This document shows, in pieces, positions 19,655-28,239 of a stretch of DNA of 40,805 nt. Below the pieces are notes generated by a model. That model saw nothing but the letters and a program-made list of their open reading frames with translations. It was not told where the DNA came from and searched no databases. The stretch is from positions 1 to 40,805 of IMG/VR virus record IMGVR_UViG_3300046002_001048; one strand, written 5' to 3'. The DNA is from a virus. Each line of letters begins with the position of its first letter. Position 1 is the stretch's first letter. Both the position numbers and the translations under genes were made by a program.

Positions 19655-20476
19655 ATGACCAGAAAATATAGTACGACTTCGGTTGCCACAACCCTTGCGG
19701 CTAGCATCAATACAACGGCTACGTCTATGACTGTAGCTGCTGGCACTGGTTCTGCCTTGATGGGTGGAGTTAGCCTTGCAGCAGGCAACGTTGACTCGTT
19801 TGCTGTAGCCCTAGATGTAGATACACAAAACGAAGAAATTGTTTGGATTACGCAGGTAGCAACAGACACCTTCACAATCTCACGTGGTCAGGCAGGAACA
19901 GGAACGGCTGGTGTGTCAGGTATCGCTCACACTGCAGGTGCAACTGTTAAGCACGTACTTACCGGTGATGATGCAACATTCTTTACAGCAGGAGTAGCAA
20001 CTGCAGATGCAGCAATTCCAAAGGCGCTGGTTACAGCAAAGGGTGACATCGTTGGTGCAACAGCATCAGGTGTGCCAGATAACCTTGCGGTTGGAACTAA
20101 CGGGCAGGTGCTGACTGCAGATTCAACTACAGCAATGGGACTTAAGTGGTCCACACCTGCAGATGTCAACATAGTATTTAACGCTCAAACTGGAACTACC
20201 TACACGCTGGTAGCAGGTGATCTTAACAAGTTAGTCACACTCAGCAACGCAAGCACAATAACTTTGACTGTACCTAATGGAGTCTTTACTACAGGTCAGC
20301 AGATTAACATTCAGCAACTAGGCGCAGGAACAGTGCAGATTAGAAACGATGGAACTACTGTTCTTACCTCAACTGGTGCTACATCTACTGCACCAAACCT
20401 ACGCGCTCAGTTCAGTGCAGCAACCATTATCTGTACATCAAGCAACAACTTCACAGTGATCGGGGATCTAGCCTAA
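19655..20476 (+). CDS. Tail fibre-like protein
   Basis: 273 residues. The N-terminal 110 residues repeat the beta-domain pattern of the preceding protein (EEIVWIT, ISRGQAGTGTAGVSGIAHT). Then comes AKGDIVGATASGVPDNLAVG with GQVLTADSTTAMGLKW, a motif common in phage fibre proteins. The last 105 residues form a beta domain (TGTTYTLVAGDLNKLVTLSN, QINIQQLGAGTVQI) that recurs as the whole of the 122-residue protein at 20796-21164. It belongs to the fibre/receptor-binding module. Confidence 0.8.
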   Translation: MTRKYSTTSVATTLAASINTTATSMTVAAGTGSALMGGVSLAAGNVDSFAVALDVDTQNEEIVWITQVATDTFTISRGQAGTGTAGVSGIAHTAGATVKHVLTGDDATFFTAGVATADAAIPKALVTAKGDIVGATASGVPDNLAVGTNGQVLTADSTTAMGLKWSTPADVNIVFNAQTGTTYTLVAGDLNKLVTLSNASTITLTVPNGVFTTGQQINIQQLGAGTVQIRNDGTTVLTSTGATSTAPNLRAQFSAATIICTSSNNFTVIGDLA

Positions 20477-20796
20477 TGCCAACATATAAAGTATTAGCCC
20501 AATCTGCACCTAGTGCTGCTACAGCTACAACGCTGTACACAGCAACTAATGCAACGATTGTGTCTACTCTTAACGTAGCCAACATCGGAGGCGCAGCCGA
20601 TCTAATTCGAGTTGCGGTCCGACCAGCAGGTGCATCACTTGCTAACCAGCACTACATCGTCTATGGCGTACAGGTTCCATCAGGTGGAGTTTTCTCCATT
20701 CAAGGTGGTATCACTCTGGCTAACACGGATGTAATTACTGTGTACTCAACAACTGGTACTTCATCATTTAGCGCATTTGGAAGTGAGGGTAACTAA
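20476..20796 (+). CDS. Small beta-rich tail protein
   Basis: 106 residues, start overlapping the previous stop (TAATG). The pattern TLYTATNATIVSTLNVANIG, ANQHYIVYGVQVPSGGVFSI and NTDVITVYSTTGTSSFSAFG is a compact beta sandwich commonly seen as small tail or fibre-tip proteins. The next gene again overlaps by one base. The exact role is unknown. Confidence 0.75.
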   Translation: MPTYKVLAQSAPSAATATTLYTATNATIVSTLNVANIGGAADLIRVAVRPAGASLANQHYIVYGVQVPSGGVFSIQGGITLANTDVITVYSTTGTSSFSAFGSEGN

Positions 20797-21164
20797 TGGC
20801 TATTAACATTGTAGGTGGTACAGTCCAAGCATCTGCTGCTTTGGTTATTGATGCCAAGACTGGCACGACATATACCTTTGTCCTGGCTGATGCTAATAAT
20901 GAGCTGATTACAGCTAGCAACGCATCTGCTCAGACTTACTCAATTCCAACTAACGCATCTGTTGCATTTCCGATTGGTTGCCAAATTAACATCATCCAGA
21001 TCGGTGCAGGTCAGGTAACAATCAATGCAGTAACTAGCGGTACAACAACTGTTCTATCTAATGGTGGTACACCTGCTGCTCCAAAACTGCGAGCACAGTA
21101 CTCGGCTGCAACCTTAGTTAAGGTAGCAACAGATACTTGGTATGTGATTGGAGACATTAGTTAA
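20796..21164 (+). CDS. Stand-alone copy of fibre beta domain
   Basis: 122 residues. It aligns along its length with the C-terminal domain of the 19655-20476 protein: TGTTYTFVLADANNELITASN versus TGTTYTLVAGDLNKLVTLSN, QINIIQIGAGQVTIN versus QINIQQLGAGTVQI, and APKLRAQYSAATLV versus APNLRAQFSAATII, both ending VIGD. This is a domain duplication within the fibre module. Coupled to both neighbours by one-base overlaps. Confidence 0.8.
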   Translation: MAINIVGGTVQASAALVIDAKTGTTYTFVLADANNELITASNASAQTYSIPTNASVAFPIGCQINIIQIGAGQVTINAVTSGTTTVLSNGGTPAAPKLRAQYSAATLVKVATDTWYVIGDIS

Positions 21165-21757
21165 TGGCACCTATCCTCGGTATCTACGCCTCACAAATTT
21201 CAGGCCATCTGTTTGCACCTAGCGGTGCCTATGACTCTATTGCTACTACTACGGTTGGTAGCGGTGGCTCTGGAACAATTACATTTAGTTCTATTCCTAG
21301 TACTTATACGCATTTACAAATTAGATTAATTGGTAGAACTAATCGTTCAACTGCTGGAATTGACTCACTTAATATGAGATTTAATTCTGATACTGGAACT
21401 AACTATGTAACCAACCATTACATTCAAGGCAACGGTAGTGCTGTGTATGCAGGTGCCAATACATCAGGAACCTTGATGACAATTTACCGACTAACTGCAG
21501 ATGGAGCGCCAACATTGGCTAGTTCTTTTGGAACTTCTGTCATAGATATATTAGATTATGCCAATACAAATAAATATAAAACACTTCGTGCTTTAAGTGG
21601 TCAAGATATGAACACTGTAAGTGGTGAGGTATTTTTTGTAAGTGCTGCCTGGATGTCTACAAGTGCTGTTACTTCAATTACTATTACTCCAACTACTGGA
21701 ACTTTATTTAACGAGTATAGTCAATTTGCGCTTTACGGAATCAAGGGAGGAAACTAA
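21164..21757 (+). CDS. Putative receptor-binding protein, paralogue 1
   Basis: 197 residues. Shared signatures with the next two structural genes: MRFNSDTGTNY in the middle and SAVTSITITPTTGTL followed by YGIKGG at the end. Beta-rich, lectin-like pattern with aromatic and Asn residues, few charges. Its DNA is visibly AT-richer than the late genes to its left, which suggests exchange within the receptor-binding module. Probably a tail-tip or fibre-tip protein. Confidence 0.72.
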   Translation: MAPILGIYASQISGHLFAPSGAYDSIATTTVGSGGSGTITFSSIPSTYTHLQIRLIGRTNRSTAGIDSLNMRFNSDTGTNYVTNHYIQGNGSAVYAGANTSGTLMTIYRLTADGAPTLASSFGTSVIDILDYANTNKYKTLRALSGQDMNTVSGEVFFVSAAWMSTSAVTSITITPTTGTLFNEYSQFALYGIKGGN

Positions 21758-22269
21758 TGCCAGCAGGAAATACATACGTTGCATTAGCAACACAGACTTT
21801 GGGTAGCGATACCGCAAGTATTTCATTTTCTAGTATTAGTGGCACATATACAGATTTAGTTATTATTGCTCAATTTGGACAGACTACTGGTGGTAATGCA
21901 GTAGGTATGCAATTTAATTCTGATACTGGTAACAATTATTCAATCACTTCTTTATATGGAACTGGGAGTAGTGCTGCATCTGACCGATTAGCAAATACTA
22001 GCCACATTTGGGGCGCATACAATGTCGCTCCAAGTTCTGTAGTTTCAGGTGTTTTGAGATGGAATATTCAGAATTATTCAAATACTACAACTAACAAAAC
22101 TGCTTTATGTAGATACGATAACAATGATGCAACTTACGCTGGAACAAGTGCGGTTGTAGGTTTATGGCGTAGCACCGCTGCAATTACGACTATAACAATA
22201 AAACCATCGGCAGGTAGTTTGAAATCTGGCTCAACCTTCTCACTCTACGGAATTAAATCTTCTGCGTGA
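21757..22269 (+). CDS. Putative receptor-binding protein, paralogue 2
   Basis: 170 residues, start overlapping the previous stop. Same family as its neighbour: MQFNSDTGNNY, AAITTITIKPSAGSLKSG and FSLYGIKSS. The DNA is AT-rich here too. It may present an alternative receptor specificity. An HNH endonuclease gene follows after 11 bases. Confidence 0.72.
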   Translation: MPAGNTYVALATQTLGSDTASISFSSISGTYTDLVIIAQFGQTTGGNAVGMQFNSDTGNNYSITSLYGTGSSAASDRLANTSHIWGAYNVAPSSVVSGVLRWNIQNYSNTTTNKTALCRYDNNDATYAGTSAVVGLWRSTAAITTITIKPSAGSLKSGSTFSLYGIKSSA

Positions 22270-22280
22270 TAGGATAAGCT

Positions 22281-22853
22281 ATGCCATATAAAAACTATTA
22301 CCCTTGCAGTATTGATGGATGTGAACTACAAGTTAAAGCTAAAGGTTGGTGCAGTAAGCATTGGGCTAGATGGAAAAGAAACGGTGATCCATTAACCTAT
22401 AATCCGTCACGAGGTGGTGGTTATTTTAAGGCAGTAAATCCTGACTGCACTATTGAAGATTGTACCAAAAGAGTTGTTGCTAAAGGTTTTTGTAAGATGC
22501 ACTATAGGCGCAACTCTTTATATGGAGATCCAAATATAATTAAAAATACTGGTTCTGTTACTGGTCAAGGTGGTTATGTCCAGATAAGAACAGTAACTGG
22601 TAATGGGAAAAAAGGTGCTTACGAATATGAGCATCGTTTAGTAATGGAAGAACACATTAGCAGAAAACTAGAAGCTAATGAATCAGTACACCATAAGAAC
22701 GGTAATCGTTCTGATAACCGCATAGAAAACCTAGAGCTTTGGTCAAAGGCCCAACCAGCAGGTCAGAGAGTAGAGGATAAAGTGAAATACGCAATAGAGA
22801 TGTTAGAGCTATACGCTCCTGAGTTACTTGCAAAGGTGGTAGACAATGCCTAG
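22281..22853 (+). CDS. Free-standing HNH homing endonuclease
   Basis: 190 residues. Two Cys/His fingers of the same form: C9, C14, C24, H27 and C56, C61, C71, H74. They are followed by an HNH domain with EHRLVMEEH (H118), VHHKNGNRSDN (H137, H138, N140) and IENLELWS, as in homing endonucleases of phages. Homing enzymes cut intron-less or variant alleles and spread themselves with flanking DNA. It lies between two paralogous receptor-binding genes, overlaps the next start by 8 bases and is AT-rich, all signs of mobile insertion. No intron is evident. Confidence 0.9.
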   Translation: MPYKNYYPCSIDGCELQVKAKGWCSKHWARWKRNGDPLTYNPSRGGGYFKAVNPDCTIEDCTKRVVAKGFCKMHYRRNSLYGDPNIIKNTGSVTGQGGYVQIRTVTGNGKKGAYEYEHRLVMEEHISRKLEANESVHHKNGNRSDNRIENLELWSKAQPAGQRVEDKVKYAIEMLELYAPELLAKVVDNA

Positions 22854-24219
22854 CTATGTCCTCTTAGAAAAAATCACCGTCGGCGCAGCGGGGGCATCTT
22901 CTGTAACTTTTTCAGGTATCCCACAAACTGGCTATACTGATTTGGTTGTGAAGATGAGCGCAAGAACAACTCGTGGCTATCTTGAAGATAGTGCTCTTAT
23001 GCGATTTAACGGCGACAGTGGAAGTAATTATGCAAGAAAGAACCTTTACGGAGACGGAGCAACTGCTGGTTCCTACGGTGGCACATACACAAACATTGAT
23101 TTTTTTATTAACGGTGGTACTGCTACAGCAAGTACATTTGGCAACGCTGAAATTTATATTTCAAATTACACAAGCGCAAATTACAAATCCGTATCAGTTG
23201 ATGGAGTAACTGAAAATAACGCAACGACGGCATTAGCGCTGTTAGGGGCGGGTGTTTGGAATAGCACTGCTGCAATTACATCAATTTCAATAACACCAAA
23301 TTCAAATCCATTTGTTCAATACTCAACCTTCTACCTCTACGGCGTAGCAAAGTTAGGTACAACCCCAGCAATCGTGCCATACGCAACAGGTGGCGATACC
23401 ATTATGACTGACGGTACTTACTGGTACCACGCATTTAGATCATCAGGAACATTTACCCCTGCAAAGGGATTATCTTGTGACTATCTAGTTGTTGCGGGTG
23501 GCGGCGGTTCATCAGGTTATTACGGCGGTGGCGGAGGTGCTGGCGGTTTACGATCAGCAACTTCTCAATCACTTGCAAGTGGTACTGGATATACAGTAAC
23601 CGTTGGAGCAGGTGGTGCTGGAAGTGGAAGTACAGTTGCAGGTGCAGGTTCCAATAGTTCATTTAACTCATTATCTGCATCAGGTGGTGGACAAGGAAAT
23701 ACTTGGCCAAATAATAGTGGTGCGGGTTATTCTGGCGGTTCTGGTGGTGGTGGCTCATTAGCATTTGCAGCAGGTGGTGCTGGTAACTCAGGCTCTTATT
23801 CACCAGTTGAAGGTTATGCTGGTGGTGCTGGTGGAAAAACTGGTGGCAATGAATCTACTGGTGGTGGTGGTGGTGCAACAGCAGTTGGTGCTGCCGCAGG
23901 AAATGGAACCACAGGCGGTAACGGTGGAGCAGGTTCTTCTGCATTTTCATCTTGGGGAAGTGTTACTGGTACTGGTCAAAATGTAAGTGGCACATATTGG
24001 TTTGCAGGTGGTGGTGGTGGTGGTACTAGAAATACATCTAGTTCTGTTGGTACTGGTGGTAATGGCGGCGGTGGCGCTGGTGGTTTACAAGCAGCAGGAG
24101 TAAGCGGAACTGCAAATACTGGTGGTGGCGGTGGCGGTGGTACATACGAACCCAATACAGGTGTTCCTGCTGGCGGTTCAGGCGGTTCAGGTATTGTCAT
24201 TGTTCGGTACGCGGTTTAA
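22846..24219 (+). CDS. Receptor-binding protein paralogue 3 with glycine-rich tail
   Basis: 457 residues. Residues 1-165 are the third copy of the domain in the two upstream genes (MRFNGDSGSNY, STAAITSISITP, FYLYGVAKL). After a linker (TDGTYWYHAFRSSGTFTP, DYLVVAGGGGSSGYYGG) the C-terminal 240 residues are a Gly/Ser/Ala-rich domain with many GGGG runs, ending GIVIVRYAV. Gly-rich domains of this type form stacked polyglycine-II helices with variable surface loops in phage adhesins (for example phage S16 gp38) and are good candidates for host recognition. The DNA of this part is rich in GGT repeats. Confidence 0.82.
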   Translation: MPSYVLLEKITVGAAGASSVTFSGIPQTGYTDLVVKMSARTTRGYLEDSALMRFNGDSGSNYARKNLYGDGATAGSYGGTYTNIDFFINGGTATASTFGNAEIYISNYTSANYKSVSVDGVTENNATTALALLGAGVWNSTAAITSISITPNSNPFVQYSTFYLYGVAKLGTTPAIVPYATGGDTIMTDGTYWYHAFRSSGTFTPAKGLSCDYLVVAGGGGSSGYYGGGGGAGGLRSATSQSLASGTGYTVTVGAGGAGSGSTVAGAGSNSSFNSLSASGGGQGNTWPNNSGAGYSGGSGGGGSLAFAAGGAGNSGSYSPVEGYAGGAGGKTGGNESTGGGGGATAVGAAAGNGTTGGNGGAGSSAFSSWGSVTGTGQNVSGTYWFAGGGGGGTRNTSSSVGTGGNGGGGAGGLQAAGVSGTANTGGGGGGGTYEPNTGVPAGGSGGSGIVIVRYAV

Positions 24220-24228
24220 GGAGAAATG

Positions 24229-24516
24229 ATGTCACATTGGGCGCAAATAGACGAGAACAATATCGTCACACAGGTTCTAGTAGGACCTAACTATGGAGAT
24301 GAAGGCGAAGCCTTCTTTAACGCACTTGGCGGTACTTGGGTCAAGACAAGTTACAACGGCAACATTCGCAAGAACTATGCTGGCATTGGATACGCATACG
24401 ACCCAGGGTTTGATGCGTTCATTCCGCCTAAGTGCCACGATGAAGCAGTACTAGATGAGGCAACCTGCCTTTGGATTTGCAATAACGAAGACCATACAAT
24501 CAAGGAGATAAACTAA
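24229..24516 (+). CDS. Conserved tail-associated small protein
   Basis: 95 residues from the second ATG, which is better spaced (5 bases) from AAGGAG than the ATG at 24226. It has the pattern SHWAQIDENNIVTQVLVG, LGGTWVKTSYN and RKNYAGIGYAYDPGFDAFIP, which I recall in many phage genomes near fibre genes, with no known activity. Three Cys near the C-terminus. Probably a fibre-tip component or fibre assembly factor. Confidence 0.8.
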   Translation: MSHWAQIDENNIVTQVLVGPNYGDEGEAFFNALGGTWVKTSYNGNIRKNYAGIGYAYDPGFDAFIPPKCHDEAVLDEATCLWICNNEDHTIKEIN

Positions 24517-24740
24517 TGTCAGAGACACTAACAAAGATCGTCGTTAACTGTGAGACTGGCGTAGTAGCCGAGATCCCATTGACAGGCGAGGAACTAGCAC
24601 AGCGCGAAGCAGATGCTCAGGCTGCAGCAGCAAAGGCACACGAAGAGGAAGTTGCCGCTCAGGCTGCAGCAGAGGCTAAGGCTGCACTACTAGCCAAACT
24701 AGGAATTACAGAAGACGAAGCCAAGCTCCTACTAGCGTAA
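24516..24740 (+). CDS. Small coiled-coil protein, possible fibre chaperone
   Basis: 74 residues, TAATG overlap with the preceding gene. The N-terminal part (KIVVNCETGVVAEIPLTGEE) is followed by an Ala/Glu-rich helix (AQREADAQAAAAKAHEEEVA) and LLAKLGITEDEAKLLLA. Short proteins of this form next to fibre genes often act as fibre assembly chaperones; here this is inference. Confidence 0.75.
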   Translation: MSETLTKIVVNCETGVVAEIPLTGEELAQREADAQAAAAKAHEEEVAAQAAAEAKAALLAKLGITEDEAKLLLA

Positions 24741-24750
24741 GGATACTTTA

Positions 24751-26958
24751 ATGCCTTATGGCGATGACATCACCGAAGGACTGCCCTTTGTCTTATCCAA
24801 CCCAGCTGGTAGCACAGCCTACACAGCAACAGGTTACGCATACGATATAGCAATAGCAGGTCTGCCGTTCTTTATTAGTCCACTGGACGATTCACCATAT
24901 CGTCGCGTAACAGCGCAGTATCGTAAGCAACAGATTGACCAGAGCCGTGAGCCTGGTGAGCAGACGCTTACCGGTTGGTGGCTACGTAGCCAGTCATCAT
25001 TTCACTTTGGACAAGGCATCAAGTTCTTTGAACCAATCCAGGATGAGTCGCTTCGCTTTCAGTACACCAACTCAAAGGGTGTAGATGTCTGGACTAGAGG
25101 TCAAGCTACCTTGCTCAAGTCTGTAGACAGCCAACACACAGTAACTGGTGGCATTCAAGCCAATGGTCGTCCGTGGCAGTATGCCCGTTCTATCCAATGG
25201 GATAAGAGCAGCATTACCTACAACGGTATCTTGCTATCTGATGAGTATGACGTAGACAAGGTGTTCCCTGCGATCACTGTATCTATCACCAACAAGGCAC
25301 TAACCTCTAACGTTGCAACACTGACAACAAGTGCAGTACACGGCTTGTGTATTGGTATGCAGATTGTTATTTCAGGTGTGGATGCAACCTTTAATGGTGA
25401 GTACCGCATTACATCTGTACCTACCACTACAACCTTTACCTATGCCAAGACAGCTAGCAACGTAACATCTACACCTGTTAGCCCAGCAGGTACAGGTGTG
25501 GCTGAGGTTATCCACTTCATAGATTACATCTCAGGTACAGACTATCCAGTACACGCAATCTGTGATGACGGTGTCTATGCCTTCTGGGTAACTAACGTAC
25601 TAGCAAGCGGTACCCCACGCCTGAGAGTGTACAAGAAGCTGCTATCTGATGATGCTTCTGTATCACCTACGCTGATGTTTAGCGATAACGGTATTACCGT
25701 AACCAACGCTGTTATGGAGTACACCAAAGAGCGTATCGTGATGTGTGTTAATGACAAAATCTATGAGTTTGCAACTACTGCAACTGCTATGCCAACAGCG
25801 GTCTATTCACACAATGACCCAGACCACATCTTTACTAGCATCACATCTAGCGGTGCTGCTATCTATGTAGCAGGTTATGCAGGTATCCAGTCAAACATCT
25901 ACAAGTTTACACTTGATACATCAGGTGCAATGCCTACGCTCAGTCAGGCAATTACAGCAGCTGAACTGCCAGTAGGTGAGACAACATTTAAGATCTCCTA
26001 CTACCTAGGCTATATGTGCATCGGTACCAACCAAGGTGTACGTATCGCTCAGGTATCAGATACTGATGGCTCTATTGCCTACGGTCCACTGATCTTTGAA
26101 ACAGAGCAACCAGTCTATGACTTTGCATTTAGAGATAAGTTCATCTGGTGTGCAACAGGTGTTGACGGACAAGCAGGTGTCACTCGTATCAACCTAGGCC
26201 AAGAGATCGGCCAGTTAATCTTTGCCTACGCTTGGGACTTGTATGACCCAGCAGATACGCTAGGCCACCACACAACAGCATCTGCCTTTATGGGAGATAC
26301 CAACCGCCTAGCATTTTGTAATGCAGGCAACGGCGCAGATGGAACTATCTACGTAGAATCTGCAACAGACTTAATTGCAGAAGGTTACTTGCGTACAGGC
26401 TTTGTACGCTACAACACCCTTGAGGGCAAGATCTTCAAGCTGATTAACGCACGTATCAACACAGCACACGGTGGCTTTGATATGCAGTCTGTTACAGCAG
26501 AAGGTGGAACCTACGACATCGGTACCTTTGCACAAGGTCAGACCGTGCCAGAGGTCAACGTTAACTACCCAGTAGGTGCTCAAGAGTACCTCGGCTTTAT
26601 CTTTACTATGCACCGTGATACAAACGATGCAACACAAGGACCGCTGTTTACTGGATACCAGATCAAAGCATTACCTGCTATCCCACGTCAGCGCCTTATC
26701 CAATATCCAGTGATGTGCTATGACCACGAGATGGATAAGTTTAACAATGAGGTTGGCTACGAAGGCTCAGCATTTGCCCGTATGTCACAGCTTGAAGCAG
26801 TAGAAAATGTTGGTGACACAATCCGTATCGAAGACTTCAGAACAGGTGAGAACTACATCGGCCTGATTGAAGAGATGGATTTCATCAACCGTACCCCAAC
26901 CGATAAGCGATTCTCCGGCTATGGCGGATTGCTCTTAGTAACCATCCGGAGCGTTTAA
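24751..26958 (+). CDS. Large tail protein (nozzle or minor tail type)
   Basis: 735 residues, the last large structural gene. Beta-rich throughout. Residues about 170-240 form an Ig-like or ubiquitin-like insert (ALTSNVATLTTSAVHGL, IVISGVDATFNGEYRI, TFTYAKTASNV). Repeating blades such as FTSITSSGAAIYVAGYAG and AFRDKFIWCATG suggest a beta propeller. Together with the adaptor-like gene at 18739 this fits the nozzle of a short tail; a minor tail protein is the alternative. Ribosome site TAAGGA upstream. It overlaps the lysis cassette start (TAATG). Confidence 0.82.
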   Translation: MPYGDDITEGLPFVLSNPAGSTAYTATGYAYDIAIAGLPFFISPLDDSPYRRVTAQYRKQQIDQSREPGEQTLTGWWLRSQSSFHFGQGIKFFEPIQDESLRFQYTNSKGVDVWTRGQATLLKSVDSQHTVTGGIQANGRPWQYARSIQWDKSSITYNGILLSDEYDVDKVFPAITVSITNKALTSNVATLTTSAVHGLCIGMQIVISGVDATFNGEYRITSVPTTTTFTYAKTASNVTSTPVSPAGTGVAEVIHFIDYISGTDYPVHAICDDGVYAFWVTNVLASGTPRLRVYKKLLSDDASVSPTLMFSDNGITVTNAVMEYTKERIVMCVNDKIYEFATTATAMPTAVYSHNDPDHIFTSITSSGAAIYVAGYAGIQSNIYKFTLDTSGAMPTLSQAITAAELPVGETTFKISYYLGYMCIGTNQGVRIAQVSDTDGSIAYGPLIFETEQPVYDFAFRDKFIWCATGVDGQAGVTRINLGQEIGQLIFAYAWDLYDPADTLGHHTTASAFMGDTNRLAFCNAGNGADGTIYVESATDLIAEGYLRTGFVRYNTLEGKIFKLINARINTAHGGFDMQSVTAEGGTYDIGTFAQGQTVPEVNVNYPVGAQEYLGFIFTMHRDTNDATQGPLFTGYQIKALPAIPRQRLIQYPVMCYDHEMDKFNNEVGYEGSAFARMSQLEAVENVGDTIRIEDFRTGENYIGLIEEMDFINRTPTDKRFSGYGGLLLVTIRSV

Positions 26959-27152
26959 TGCAGGCACAAGATTACGCAACAGTAGCCGTTGCAGTAATGA
27001 CAATTATTGGTGGATTTACAGCAGCTATTCGCTGGCTAGTAAAGCACTACCTGAATGAACTTAAGCCTAATGGTGGTTCAAGCCTGAAGGATTCAGTCAA
27101 GAGATTAGAAGAACGCATAGATGACCTGTACCGATTGGTTGCAGAGAAATGA
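26958..27152 (+). CDS. Holin-like small membrane protein
   Basis: 64 residues with one N-terminal membrane helix (TVAVAVMTIIGGFTAAIRWL, about residues 8-27) and a charged coiled-coil tail (LKDSVKRLEERIDDLYRLV). It sits directly before the endolysin, and a second membrane protein follows it, as in phage lysis cassettes. Probably a holin or antiholin; one helix and a cytoplasmic coiled coil leave open a class III-like holin or another membrane role. Confidence 0.72.
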   Translation: MQAQDYATVAVAVMTIIGGFTAAIRWLVKHYLNELKPNGGSSLKDSVKRLEERIDDLYRLVAEK

Positions 27153-27155
27153 GTA

Positions 27156-27623
27156 ATGATGAAACCTGTTGCCAAGAAAGCCACTCCTGCCGCTATTGCT
27201 GTACTGCGCCAGGCCACAGCGATAGCTCCATCTCGTATGAAAGCATCCGATGGACTCCTGCCATCCAAAGCGCATATCCGTCAGAATCCCAACTCTGACC
27301 ACAACACAGGCTTTGCTGTTGATTTAACGCACGACAAAGCCAATGGGATTGATTGCTACTTAATCTTCCAGAAGTTACAAAAGGATCCACGAGTAAAGTA
27401 TTTAATATTTAACTACAGAATCTGGACACCAGAAAAGGGTGTTGATGTTTACACAGGTTCTAACCCGCATACAAAGCACATCCATATATCAATCAACGAC
27501 AAGTGTGGCAACGATACTTCCCCGTGGTTTGCCTGGCTAGACAAACCAAAGTATACAACTGCTGACCAAGCCAGGTTAGCAGCCAATAAACTAAAGCCAC
27601 TCCCTAAGAAGAAAGTGAAATGA
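27156..27623 (+). CDS. Endolysin, M15-type peptidase
   Basis: 155 residues. Zinc-peptidase motif SxHxxGxAxD as SDHNTGFAVD (S47, H49, D56) and the HxH motif at H108-I-H110 in HTKHIHISI, matching the VanY/L-Ala-D-Glu peptidase group that cuts peptidoglycan stem peptides. There is no signal peptide, so it needs a holin for release, and holin-like genes flank it on both sides. A Lys-rich tail (PLPKKKVK) may help wall binding. Two adjacent ATG codons (27156, 27159) are possible starts. Confidence 0.9.
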   Translation: MMKPVAKKATPAAIAVLRQATAIAPSRMKASDGLLPSKAHIRQNPNSDHNTGFAVDLTHDKANGIDCYLIFQKLQKDPRVKYLIFNYRIWTPEKGVDVYTGSNPHTKHIHISINDKCGNDTSPWFAWLDKPKYTTADQARLAANKLKPLPKKKVK

Positions 27624-27832
27624 TGAAACTAAAACTAACTAAGAAGCACAAGTCAATCGCTAAGTCATACCTACGTGCTATTGCAGGTGCTGCAGTTGCT
27701 ATGGGTATTGCACTACTAACAGACCTAGCGCCACAATACGCAGTCTTACTAGGCGCTGTCGCTGCCCCTGCCATCAAGTGGGCAGACAAGACAGAAGCAG
27801 AGTTTGGAAGAGTACTAGACAAGGAAGTTTAA
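27623..27832 (+). CDS. Holin-like protein with two hydrophobic segments
   Basis: 69 residues from the ATG at 27623 (27620 is also possible). A basic start (KLKLTKKHKSIAKSYL) is followed by AIAGAAVAMGIALLTDLA and QYAVLLGAVAAPAIKWA, two closely spaced hydrophobic helices, then an acidic tail. This is typical of small actinophage holins. Last gene of the late operon; the terminator starts 33 bases after its stop. Confidence 0.8.
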   Translation: MKLKLTKKHKSIAKSYLRAIAGAAVAMGIALLTDLAPQYAVLLGAVAAPAIKWADKTEAEFGRVLDKEV

Positions 27833-27864
27833 TCCTTCTATAGTATTACTGCGAGGCACTACAC

Positions 27865-27905
27865 AGCCCCTGCTCCCTTAACTGGGAGTGGGGGCTTCTT
27901 TTTTT
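27865..27905 (+). terminator. Intrinsic terminator of late operon
   Basis: A 13-pair stem (AGCCCCTGCTCCC with GGGAGTGGGGGCT, two G-T wobbles) with loop TTAACT is followed by TTCTTTTTTT. It is the strongest hairpin in the window and lies right after the lysis cassette. On the opposite strand no T-run follows, so it acts rightward. Confidence 0.93.
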
Positions 27906-27913
27906 ATGCCGTT

Positions 27914-28213
27914 TTATTCTTTGTCTACAGGGCAGGGAACTGTAACGATATTGCCACAGTTAACACAGGTAGCATCAAGGAAGTACCAGACCAGCTCGTA
28001 GTCATCAAAGCTGCACATAACGTTGAAGACTTGGGACCCACACGGACAGACGTGGATAGGGCCAAAGGCCCTTAAATCGCTGCCAAAAGGCTCAGGAAGG
28101 CTATCGTGGCGGTGACGTAAGGATTGCAGGGTGAGTAGACGGAGCAGGCGGTAGACTGTACCGTTGCTACCGCGACCCTCTAAGGGTCGCCGTTGCTGTT
28201 TAATTCGCCTCAC
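27914..28213 (-). CDS. Leftward zinc-ribbon protein
   Basis: 99 residues from the GTG at 28213, the only conventional in-frame start before the conserved part. The C-terminal half is clearly protein-like: LRAFGPIHVCPCGSQVF, FDDYELVWYFLDATCVNCG, with C56, C58, C83 and C86 as zinc ligands. The first 40 residues are Arg/Leu-rich and overlap a DNA hairpin at 28172-28190; no ribosome site is visible, so a leaderless mRNA or a different start is possible. It is transcribed divergently from the peptidase gene at 28283. Unknown role; a small regulator is one option. Confidence 0.7.
   Translation of the reverse strand: MRRIKQQRRPLEGRGSNGTVYRLLRLLTLQSLRHRHDSLPEPFGSDLRAFGPIHVCPCGSQVFNVMCSFDDYELVWYFLDATCVNCGNIVTVPCPVDKE
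28172..28190. promoter_or_regulatory. Hairpin in start of leftward gene
   Basis: Perfect inverted repeat GCGACCCT / AGGGTCGC with a 3-base loop, flanked on both sides by the direct repeat CGTTGCT (28162-28168 and 28191-28197). It lies within the first 15 codons of the leftward gene and could be an operator or an mRNA structure limiting its translation. Confidence 0.45.
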
Positions 28214-28239
28214 GGCTCATATTGTAGCGACAGCCAATA

